Positions 15,461 to 22,375 of a stretch of DNA of 38,703 nt are shown here, one piece after another (position 1 is the stretch's first letter; each line of letters starts with the position of its first letter). The stretch comes from an uncultured Bacteroidales bacterium. Its GTDB lineage: Bacteria; Bacteroidota; Bacteroidia; Bacteroidales; Bacteroidaceae. The stretch is taken from assembly GCA_937898885.1 (NCBI GenBank), contig CALDKD010000020.1, positions 1 to 38,703 on the forward strand. The letters run 5' to 3'. The notes beneath the pieces are model-generated. The model was not told the DNA's origin and searched no databases. It was given only the letters and a program-made list of their open reading frames with translations. The position numbers and the translations under genes are program-made.

Positions 15461-17479
15461 ATGAGGTATCTTCTGAACCGTATCGGTGTCTGTCTGCTCT
15501 GCATCGCCTTTGGCGCTGCACTGAATACGTATGGACAGATCAATACGGACAGAATGATGACAGTGGGGCGGAATGCGCTCTATTTTGAGGATTATGTGCT
15601 TTCCATCCAGTATTTCAATCAGGTCATAAATGCCAAGCCATACCTTCACGAGCCTTATTACTATCGTGGTGTGGCAAAACTCTCGCTCGAGGATTATCCG
15701 GGAGCCGAGAATGACTGCGGCAGGGCTATCTCCATCAATCCTTATGTAGTGAACAGCTATCAGGTGCGTGGGTTGGCACGTGTCTATCAAGGCAAGTACG
15801 GGCTTGCGATTGAGGACTATCGAAAAGCGCTTAAGTGGGACCCGGAGAACCGCTCAATGCGTCATAACCTTATTCTGTGCTATATGCGGGAGGAACGCGA
15901 CTCTGATGCGCTGGCTGCCATAGACACCCTGCTGCAGATTGCTCCCAAGTACACTCCAGCGATGTCTATGAAGGCACATTTGCTGATGCAGGGGAACGAT
16001 ACCGCCTCGGCTCTGGCCATACTTGACAAGGCTCTCACCATTGACAAGTACGAGGCACAGCTATACCGCGACAGAGCTGTCATAAAAGCCTCGATGGAGA
16101 GATATGAGGAGGCCGAGCAGGATCTTGACTTTTCGTTGCGCTACTCTCCGGATGAGGCAGGATATTACATAGACAGGGCCCTTGTGCGCTTTTACAGAAA
16201 CAACTTGCGGGGTGCGATGTCTGATTACGACATTGCCGTTGAGATAGAGCCGATGAATGTTCTGGGGCACTATAACCGTGGCATACTGCGTACGCAGATA
16301 GGCGATGACAACAGGGCGATTGAGGACTTTGATGTGGTGATCGATGCCGAGCCTGATAATATGATGGCTGTCTTCAACCGTGGTCTGCTACGGGACAAGA
16401 CCGGCGATTTGCCGGGCGCCGTGCAGGATTATACCACGGTTCTTGCGGAGTATCCGAATTTCATCTACGGATATCAGCTCCGCTCCGCTGCCCGATACAA
16501 GCTTGGAGACCGCAAGGGCGCCGAGCAGGACGAGCTTATTGTGATGCGTGACCGTACCGCTCAGTTCAACTCGACATCAGACCGTAGGAGCGTGGAGGAG
16601 AAGGGAGATTCCAGCCGCACGCGTAAGTCCACTGACCGTAACGTGTGGAACTACAAGAAAATCGTAGTAGGCGAGGGTGATGAGGTCGGGTTTGCCAGTG
16701 AGTATCGCGGCAAGGTGCAGAACCGCAATGTGGATGTGAGAATTCTTGCGCCATATCAGTTCACTTGGTTTGGCGATGTTGTACGGGAGGTTGACAGAGA
16801 GGTCCGTTTCAGCGCTGAGCTGGAGTCGTTGAACGCCCGTGCGGGGTGGGAAGGACGCATCCTGCTTACCAACCGCGAGACAGCATTGTCTGAGTCTCAG
16901 ATACGCAGGCTGTTTGATGACGTGGACCGTCAGACTGCAAACATTGCCGGGGATCCGGATAATCCATATTACTATTTCGCACGTGCCGTGGATTTCTTCC
17001 TGCTTCAGGACCTTACCAATGCCGAGAATGATTTCACCCAATCCATACTCAGCGGACAGGGACTCTGGGCCGCATATTTCGGACGCGCGCTTGTGAGATG
17101 GAGACTCTCTGAGATGCGCAGGTCAGACTTGCCGGAATCATCGGGAGTGGCGGTTGTGAAAGACAATGGCAATGCTGGCTATCAGCTGATAATAAATGAC
17201 TTGACAAAGACCATCGACCTGGAGCCTGATTTCGCGTATGCTTACTATAACCGTGCCAATATGGAGGCGTCGATCGGTGATTACCGCAGTGCCGTGGCTG
17301 ACTATTCGGAGGCCATAAAACTGAACGACCGTTTTGCGGAGGCATACTACAACCGTGGCCTGGCACTCGTCTTTATGAACAGGACAGATGAGGGGCTGGC
17401 TGATTTCGGAAAGGCCGGTGAGCTGGGAATATATCCGGCGTACAACGTTATGAAACGTTTCTCGCCTTCACAAGAATGA
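15461..17479 (+). CDS. Exported tetratricopeptide-repeat protein
   Basis: The protein has 672 aa. A signal peptide (MRYLLNRIGVCLLCIAFGAA, ending near YGQ) is followed by about nine TPR units from residue 30 to 330, with typical patterns such as YYRGVAKLSLEDYPGAENDC and YNRGILRTQIGDDNRAIEDF. A less repetitive, charged middle (about 340-470) is followed by further TPR units (NPYYYFARAVDFF, YNRANMEASIGDYRSAVADY, AYYNRGLALVF). TPR stacks serve as protein-binding scaffolds; this long exported form is a conserved Bacteroidetes protein seen next to def. It probably works in the periplasm or at the outer membrane, but no partner or pathway can be read from the sequence. Confidence 0.85.
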   Translation: MRYLLNRIGVCLLCIAFGAALNTYGQINTDRMMTVGRNALYFEDYVLSIQYFNQVINAKPYLHEPYYYRGVAKLSLEDYPGAENDCGRAISINPYVVNSYQVRGLARVYQGKYGLAIEDYRKALKWDPENRSMRHNLILCYMREERDSDALAAIDTLLQIAPKYTPAMSMKAHLLMQGNDTASALAILDKALTIDKYEAQLYRDRAVIKASMERYEEAEQDLDFSLRYSPDEAGYYIDRALVRFYRNNLRGAMSDYDIAVEIEPMNVLGHYNRGILRTQIGDDNRAIEDFDVVIDAEPDNMMAVFNRGLLRDKTGDLPGAVQDYTTVLAEYPNFIYGYQLRSAARYKLGDRKGAEQDELIVMRDRTAQFNSTSDRRSVEEKGDSSRTRKSTDRNVWNYKKIVVGEGDEVGFASEYRGKVQNRNVDVRILAPYQFTWFGDVVREVDREVRFSAELESLNARAGWEGRILLTNRETALSESQIRRLFDDVDRQTANIAGDPDNPYYYFARAVDFFLLQDLTNAENDFTQSILSGQGLWAAYFGRALVRWRLSEMRRSDLPESSGVAVVKDNGNAGYQLIINDLTKTIDLEPDFAYAYYNRANMEASIGDYRSAVADYSEAIKLNDRFAEAYYNRGLALVFMNRTDEGLADFGKAGELGIYPAYNVMKRFSPSQE

Positions 17480-17532
17480 GTGGCTCAACAATAATAATAA
17501 GGTAAACAGGTGCGGAATTTCCTGATTTTTCA

Positions 17533-17540
17533 TAAATTTG
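17533..17540 (+). promoter_or_regulatory. -7 element of thrS
   Basis: TAAATTTG lies 28 bp before the thrS ATG, followed by CGCGCT in the likely start region. A clear -33 TTTG is not seen at the right distance. Confidence 0.55.
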
Positions 17541-17568
17541 CGCGCTTTAGTGAGAAAACCTGACAATT

Positions 17569-19512
17569 ATGATAAATATAACATTTCCAGACGGCTCGGT
17601 TCGCCAGTACAACGAAGGCGTTACCGGCTATGAGATTGCAGAGAGCATCAGCCAGCGTCTTGCTCAGGATGTTCTGGTGTGCTCTGTCAACGATGAGATC
17701 GTAGAGTTGAACAGGCCTGTCAATGCTGATGCGTCTGTCAAGTTGTTCAAGTGGGATGATCCTGAGGGCAAGCACGCCTATTGGCATACAAGCGCTCACC
17801 TTATGGCCGAGGCTTTGCAAGAGGTCTTCCCCGGTACCCAGTTCGGTATCGGACCGGCCATCGAGAACGGCTTTTATTATGATGTAATGCCGCCTGAAGG
17901 CGTAACAATCAAGGAAGGCGATTTCCCAGCCATTGAGGCCAAGATGATGGAGCTTGTCCAGAAAAAGGAGAAGCTTGTACGTCAGGAGATATCAAAGGCA
18001 GATGCCCTGAAGTTCTTCGAGGCTCGCGGTCAGTTCTATAAGAACGAGCTGATAGCAGACCTTGAGGATGGCAAGATAACAACCTATACCCAGGGTAATT
18101 ACACGGACTTGTGCCGTGGTCCGCACCTTGTTGATACGTCGGCCATCAAGGCTGTGAAGCTGACTGCTGTATCGGCCGCATACTGGCGTGGCGATGAGAA
18201 GCGTCCGCAGATGACCCGCGTATATGGCATATCCTTCCCGAAGAAGAAATTGCTGGATGAGTATCTTGTGCTTCTTGAGGAGGCCAAGAAACGCGACCAT
18301 CGTAAGATTGGCAAGGAGATGGAGCTCTTTATGTTCAGCGATATGGTGGGCAAGGGACTTCCTATCTGGCTGCCGAAAGGAACCTCTCTGCGTCTGCGTC
18401 TGCAGGACTTCCTGTCACGCATCCAGAAGCGTTACGGCTATCAGCAGGTTATCACTCCGCATATCGGCTCAAAGCAGCTTTATGTGACATCAGGCCACTG
18501 GGATCATTACGGCAAGGACAGCTTCCAGCCAATCACCACTCCTGAGGAGGGTGAGGTCTATCTGCTCAAGCCAATGAACTGTCCTCATCACTGTATGATA
18601 TATAAGTCACAGCCTCGCTCATACCGTGATCTGCCACTGCGCATAGCAGAGTTCGGAACCGTGTATCGCTATGAGCAGAGTGGTGAGCTGCACGGACTTA
18701 CACGCGTGCGCAGCTTCACCCAGGATGACGCTCATATCTTCTGCCGTCCTGATCAGGTGAAGGATGAGTTCCTGCGTGTGATGGAGATTATCGAGATAAT
18801 CTTCAAAGCCCTGAACTTTGAGAACTTTGAGGCCCAGATATCACTCCGCGACCCTGACGACCACGAGAAGTACGTTGGTACCGACGAGGATTGGGAGAAG
18901 GCAGAGCGGGCAATCGTAGAGGCTTGTCAGGAGAAGAACCTGCCGGCAAAGGTTGAGTATGGCGAGGCCGCATTCTATGGCCCGAAGCTCGACTTTATGG
19001 TAAAGGATGCCCTTGGCCGTCGCTGGCAGCTCGGTACCATTCAGGTTGACTATCAGCTTCCGCAGAGGTTTGACCTGGAGTACATCGGCTCCGACAACCA
19101 GAAGTATCGCCCTGTAATGATTCACCGTGCCCCGTTCGGCTCAATGGAGCGTTTCGTGGCTGTGCTCATCGAGCATACCGCCGGCAAGTTCCCGCTCTGG
19201 CTGATGCCGGATCAGGCCGCAATCCTTCCTATATCCGAGAAGGCAAACGATTACGCATATCAGGTGAGGGCCGAGCTGGAGAAGTACGAGGTCCGCGCGT
19301 TTGTGGATGACCGCAATGAGAAGATTGGCCGTAAGATCCGCGACAATGAGGTGAAGCACGTTCCATATATGCTTGTCGTAGGCGAGCAGGAGGCTCAGAA
19401 TGGTGAGGTCAATGTTCGTAAGCAAGGTGCTGAGAACCTTGGAAATATGAAAATTGAGGATTTCGGTAAAAAAATTGCCGAAGAGGTTAACAATATGATA
19501 AATAAATGGTAA
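17569..19512 (+). CDS. thrS: Threonine--tRNA ligase
   Basis: The protein has 647 aa, the standard full length. An N-terminal TGS domain (residues 1-60, INITFPDGSVRQYNEGVTGY) is followed by the editing domain (HTSAHLMAEAL, with the HxxxH element, and a later TDLCRGPH), the class II catalytic core (LKPMNCPHHCMIY with zinc ligand Cys, YRYEQSGELHGLTRVRSFTQ motif 2, HRAPFGSMERF motif 3) and the anticodon-binding domain (from about 545, VRAFVDDRNEKIGRKIRDNE). It charges tRNA-Thr in the cytoplasm. It opens the conserved thrS-infC-rpmI-rplT cluster. Confidence 0.98.
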   Translation: MINITFPDGSVRQYNEGVTGYEIAESISQRLAQDVLVCSVNDEIVELNRPVNADASVKLFKWDDPEGKHAYWHTSAHLMAEALQEVFPGTQFGIGPAIENGFYYDVMPPEGVTIKEGDFPAIEAKMMELVQKKEKLVRQEISKADALKFFEARGQFYKNELIADLEDGKITTYTQGNYTDLCRGPHLVDTSAIKAVKLTAVSAAYWRGDEKRPQMTRVYGISFPKKKLLDEYLVLLEEAKKRDHRKIGKEMELFMFSDMVGKGLPIWLPKGTSLRLRLQDFLSRIQKRYGYQQVITPHIGSKQLYVTSGHWDHYGKDSFQPITTPEEGEVYLLKPMNCPHHCMIYKSQPRSYRDLPLRIAEFGTVYRYEQSGELHGLTRVRSFTQDDAHIFCRPDQVKDEFLRVMEIIEIIFKALNFENFEAQISLRDPDDHEKYVGTDEDWEKAERAIVEACQEKNLPAKVEYGEAAFYGPKLDFMVKDALGRRWQLGTIQVDYQLPQRFDLEYIGSDNQKYRPVMIHRAPFGSMERFVAVLIEHTAGKFPLWLMPDQAAILPISEKANDYAYQVRAELEKYEVRAFVDDRNEKIGRKIRDNEVKHVPYMLVVGEQEAQNGEVNVRKQGAENLGNMKIEDFGKKIAEEVNNMINKW

Positions 19513-19517
19513 CTTTG
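19510..19517 (+). promoter_or_regulatory. Internal -7 element upstream of infC
   Basis: TAACTTTG matches TAnnTTTG and its first three bases are the thrS stop codon. It is followed by CGCGCT, the same decamer TTTGCGCGCT found at the thrS promoter (17537-17546). It would give infC a leader of about 40 nt. Confidence 0.5.
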
Positions 19518-19560
19518 CGCGCTAAATTTTGAGCAAGGTAAACAAATTAACTCTTTGTGA

Positions 19561-20136
19561 ATGAAGAATGACAAATTGAGCGATCAGTATCTGATTAATG
19601 ATCAGATTCGTGCCAGAGAGGTCCGCATCGTTGGCGATGACATAGAGCCAAAGGTGGTCTCGCTTCGTGAGGCTCTCAGAATTGCAGATGAGATGGAACT
19701 TGACCTGGTTGAGATATCACCCAATGCGGTTCCTCCTGTTTGCAGAGTTGTGGATTACTCCAAGTTTATTTACCAACTCAAGAAAAAGCAGAAAGAAGCC
19801 AAGGCAAAGCAAGTCAAGATTGACGTCAAGGAGATTCGTTTCGGACCTCAGACCGATGATCACGATTACAACTTCAAGTTGAAGCATGCCATAGGTTTCC
19901 TGCAGGATGGCGACAAGGTTAAGGCTTACGTATTCTTCAAAGGCCGTTCAATTCTCTTTAAGGAGCAGGGCGAGGAGATTCTGGCTCGTTTCGCTAAGGA
20001 TCTTGAGGAGTATGGCAAGCAGGAGAAAGCTCCTATTCTGGAAGGCAAGAGGATGACAATCTTCATTGCGCCTATTAAAAAAGGTGCGGCCCCAAAGAAG
20101 GAAAAGGAGGAGGCTAAGCCAGAGAGTAATGATTGA
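19561..20136 (+). CDS. infC: Translation initiation factor IF-3
   Basis: The protein has 191 aa. The N-terminal domain (YLINDQIRAREVRIVGDD, DLVEISPNAVPPVCRVVDY) and C-terminal domain (KEIRFGPQTDDHDYNFKLKH, GDKVKAYVFFKGRS) of IF-3 are both complete, and a lysine/glutamate-rich tail of about 20 residues is added, as in other Bacteroidetes. It binds the 30S subunit and checks start-codon pairing. The start is an ordinary ATG, not the rare AUU used for autoregulation in E. coli, so that control is not evident here. It is 48 bp downstream of thrS and 44 bp upstream of rpmI. Confidence 0.97.
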   Translation: MKNDKLSDQYLINDQIRAREVRIVGDDIEPKVVSLREALRIADEMELDLVEISPNAVPPVCRVVDYSKFIYQLKKKQKEAKAKQVKIDVKEIRFGPQTDDHDYNFKLKHAIGFLQDGDKVKAYVFFKGRSILFKEQGEEILARFAKDLEEYGKQEKAPILEGKRMTIFIAPIKKGAAPKKEKEEAKPESND

Positions 20137-20180
20137 TACGCGGTTCGCCGCATTTAATAACAATTTAAAGTTTCAACAAA

Positions 20181-20378
20181 ATGCCGAAGACAAAGACTAA
20201 TTCCGGTTCCAAAAAAAGATTCGCTCTTACCGGATCGGGTAAAATCAAGAGAAAGCATGCTTATCACAGTCACATTCTGACTAAGAAGAGCACCAAGCGT
20301 AAGAGAAACCTGGATCATTTCGCAATACTTGATCAGGCCAACAATAAGCAGGTTAAGGATTTGCTTTGCTTGAGATAA
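20181..20378 (+). CDS. rpmI: 50S ribosomal protein L35
   Basis: The protein has 65 aa, the normal size. MPKTKTNSGSKKRFALTGSG, KRKHAYHSHILTKKSTKRKR and the closing leucine-rich turn are typical of bL35, which is strongly basic and sits on the large subunit. It lies between infC and rplT in the classic order. The ATG is preceded by A/T-rich sequence (TTTCAACAAA) rather than a Shine-Dalgarno site. Confidence 0.97.
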   Translation: MPKTKTNSGSKKRFALTGSGKIKRKHAYHSHILTKKSTKRKRNLDHFAILDQANNKQVKDLLCLR

Positions 20379-20474
20379 CAGACTCCGAAGAGATTAGTTA
20401 ACTTAGTAGAAACCGAACGTACAGCACAAAGAGCTTTGTAAAAAAGACGCTGACATTCAAAAAAGAAAGAAACT

Positions 20475-20819
20475 ATGCCGAGATCAGTAAACCACGTTGC
20501 CTCAAGGGCAAAGAGAAAGAGAATTTTGAGCCTCACCAGAGGTTACTTCGGAGCCAGAAAGAACGTCTGGACCGTAGCAAAGAATACCTGGGAGAAGGGT
20601 CTGACCTACGCTTACCGCGATCGTAAGGATAAGAAGAGAGAGTTCCGCGGACTGTGGATCCAGCGTATCAACGCCGCCGCACGTCTTTATGGAATGAATT
20701 ACTCACAGCTTATGGGTGCTATTCACAAGGCTGGTATCGAGATCAACCGTAAGGTGCTTGCCGACCTGGCAATGAATAACCCAGAGGCATTCAAGGCTAT
20801 TGTCGATAAGGTTAAGTAA
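20475..20819 (+). CDS. rplT: 50S ribosomal protein L20
   Basis: The protein has 114 aa, with the bL20 hallmarks MPRSVNHVASRAKRKRIL, TRGYFGARKNVWTVAKN and RIMxxRINAAAR-like IQRINAAARLYGMNYSQLM. It is needed early in 50S assembly and in some bacteria represses its own operon by binding the leader. The 96-nt gap after rpmI contains a small hairpin (CAAAG-AGC-CTTTG-like, 20426-20438), but no convincing L20-site mimic can be claimed by eye. The gene is followed by a strong terminator that ends the translation cluster. Confidence 0.97.
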   Translation: MPRSVNHVASRAKRKRILSLTRGYFGARKNVWTVAKNTWEKGLTYAYRDRKDKKREFRGLWIQRINAAARLYGMNYSQLMGAIHKAGIEINRKVLADLAMNNPEAFKAIVDKVK

Positions 20820-20855
20820 GACCTGGATAAAATAGGCAATTAAATGTTAAATATG

Positions 20856-20886
20856 GGAACGGACCACTTGTGGCCCGTTCTTTTTT
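20856..20886 (+). terminator. Rho-independent terminator of thrS-infC-rpmI-rplT
   Basis: A stem GAACGG/CCGTTC extended by CCAC/GTGG around a short loop (20857-20880) is followed by six T. It lies 37 bp after the rplT stop. Confidence 0.88.
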
Positions 20887-21064
20887 GTATATTAGCATTC
20901 GAAACCGCAACGGGCTAGATCGGGAGACTCATCAATTAACAAGAAGGAACCGGGATAAGCTTCGCTCTCCAATGGCGGGCCACGCCTTGAAAAAGGTAAC
21001 TTTATGTCGGTGGATTACAAAGGGGACGGGCACTCAAACCATTTATACTCGGAGTTCTCATCAC

Positions 21065-21104
21065 ATCACCGTTGCGGTTTTTTTCAAAAAACCGCAACGG
21101 TGAT
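21065..21104. repeat. Perfect 19-bp inverted repeat with 2-nt loop
   Basis: Arms 21065-21083 and 21086-21104 (ATCACCGTTGCGG then six T, and the exact complement) are separated by two bases. With T runs inside each strand's stem it can act as a bidirectional terminator for rplT and mltG, or extrude as a cruciform. Confidence 0.85.
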
Positions 21105-21117
21105 ATATCCTTTTTTA

Positions 21118-21166
21118 GTTTGCTCCGCAAACGGGTTCGCTCCGCTCCCGACGGCGTTTCCGCCGT
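21118..21166. repeat. Row of three short hairpins
   Basis: GTTTGC-TCC-GCAAAC (21118-21132), CGGG...CCCG (from 21133) and ACGGCG-TTTC-CGCCGT (21151-21166; on the minus strand the loop is GAAA, a GNRA tetraloop). They lie just downstream of mltG on its strand and may help terminate or protect its mRNA. Confidence 0.6.
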
Positions 21167-21190
21167 TTCGTAATTTTCTTTTCCCCTTTT

Positions 21191-22207
21191 TTACTTTGAT
21201 TGCAGGGCCCGCTGATAACGGGCGGCATTGGCATTGTGCTGAGACAGCGTTGTGGCAAAATTGTGATAGCCGGAGAAATCCTCCTTGGCGCACATATATA
21301 AGTAGTTGTGCCTTGTATAGCTCAGTACGGCGTTGATGGCTGTTGTGCTTACAAAACGAATGGGGGCAGGGGGCAGTCCTGCATACTTGTAGGTGTTGTA
21401 CGGAGAGTCAACCTCCAGATGCGAGAACAACACCCGTTTCGGACGCTCACCGCCAAGTGCGAAAATAACCGTCGGATCGGCCTGCAGGAGCATCCCTTTG
21501 TTCAGACGGTTCATATAAAGTCCAGCCACTACAGGCATCTCATCGGCCTTTGCCGTCTCTTCCTCTACTATCGATGCCAAGGTTGTAACCTCGTGCGGTG
21601 TGAGCCCTATCTTGGCTGCCTGCTCCTGACGGCTGCTCCAGAAGTTATCGTGCTCCTTTGCCATCCTTTTCATGAAAGACTCCACAGACACGTTCCAATA
21701 CAGCTCGTAAGTATTCGGCACTATCAGCTCGAACACAGTTTGCGGAGTGTATCCCAAACTTGCCAATGATGCGGAATCTGTAAGGAAAGTTTCTATCTGT
21801 GCGGAGTCTGCCATCAACTGCGATGCAATAGCGGCTGCCATCTTCTCTGTCGTGCGGCAGCTGTTGATGGTAACTCGTACTGGCGTCTGCGAGCCACTCG
21901 TCAGCATCCGCTGAATATCAATCGGTCTGGAAGACTTCTTGATGACATAACTTCCAGTCTTGATGTTGTCATCGTATTTCTTTATTCTTAAAAGCCATTT
22001 CAAACCAGTGAGGCTGCCTTTCGGCTCGTGCTCCTGAATGTCTTGTACTATCTGGCTTGAAGTCTCTTCTGGCATGATATATATTCTGAAGTCATCAACT
22101 GAAATCTGGGGGCTCGCAACCATAGTGCAGCATCTCAGCATTCCGGCCATTACCGCAATAGTCACGCAGCATGTGATGAATGACGAATATTTCTTGAAAA
22201 ATCCCAT
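21191..22207 (-). CDS. mltG: Endolytic peptidoglycan transglycosylase MltG (YceG-like)
   Basis: The protein has 338 aa. A short cytoplasmic start (MGFFKKYSS) leads into one membrane segment (about residues 9-30), a LysM-like/linker part, and the YceG-like catalytic domain. LASIVEEETAKADEMPVVAG holds the catalytic glutamate, Glu215, matching Glu218 of E. coli MltG; MNRL, LQADPTVIFALGG and SPYNTYKYAGLPPAPI are also diagnostic. The enzyme cuts nascent glycan strands at the inner membrane and helps set strand length. The ATG at 22207 is chosen because the upstream extension has no conserved sequence and crosses the probable promoter. It diverges from the GH95 gene and converges on rplT. Confidence 0.94.
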   Translation of the reverse strand: MGFFKKYSSFITCCVTIAVMAGMLRCCTMVASPQISVDDFRIYIMPEETSSQIVQDIQEHEPKGSLTGLKWLLRIKKYDDNIKTGSYVIKKSSRPIDIQRMLTSGSQTPVRVTINSCRTTEKMAAAIASQLMADSAQIETFLTDSASLASLGYTPQTVFELIVPNTYELYWNVSVESFMKRMAKEHDNFWSSRQEQAAKIGLTPHEVTTLASIVEEETAKADEMPVVAGLYMNRLNKGMLLQADPTVIFALGGERPKRVLFSHLEVDSPYNTYKYAGLPPAPIRFVSTTAINAVLSYTRHNYLYMCAKEDFSGYHNFATTLSQHNANAARYQRALQSK

Positions 22208-22343
22208 AGAACCACTATTTTGCAATGTCCTGCAAATTTCGGAAAAAAAATGATATCCGCACCTTGTTTCCGCCCGTTGAGTCAGAGTAAATCCTATTTT
22301 TAAAATAATATATAATATTGCCAAGGGAAGTTAAAAAATAGCT

Positions 22344-22351
22344 TATATTTG
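22344..22351 (+). promoter_or_regulatory. -7 element of the GH95 gene, head of the glycan cluster
   Basis: TATATTTG is an exact TAnnTTTG match 24 bp before the ATG at 22376. A TTG 23 bp upstream is a weak -33 candidate. It lies in the 168-bp divergent space shared with mltG; no clear operator repeat is visible. Confidence 0.6.
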
Positions 22352-22375
22352 CAAGCAATAAAATACCCAACAAAA

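Larger units (their letters stand above)
20887..21190. other. Gene-free, hairpin-rich stretch between convergent rplT and mltG
   Basis: About 300 bp with no gene I can support. The 12-mer AAACCGCAACGG occurs at 20902-20913 and again at 21089-21100 as one arm of a perfect inverted repeat. Several shorter hairpins follow to 21166. Two short open frames cross the region but show no domain, no start signal and proline/phenylalanine-rich composition from the repeats. It may be an intergenic repeat element or a double terminator zone. Confidence 0.6.

Noticed and set aside
20379..20474. L20-binding autoregulatory leader between rpmI and rplT
   Set aside because: Only a small weak hairpin is visible; a mimic of the 23S L20 site could not be supported by eye.
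20870..21336. Two short plus-strand open frames after rplT
   Set aside because: One begins inside the rplT terminator; the other reads through the hairpins into the antisense of mltG. Neither has a domain.
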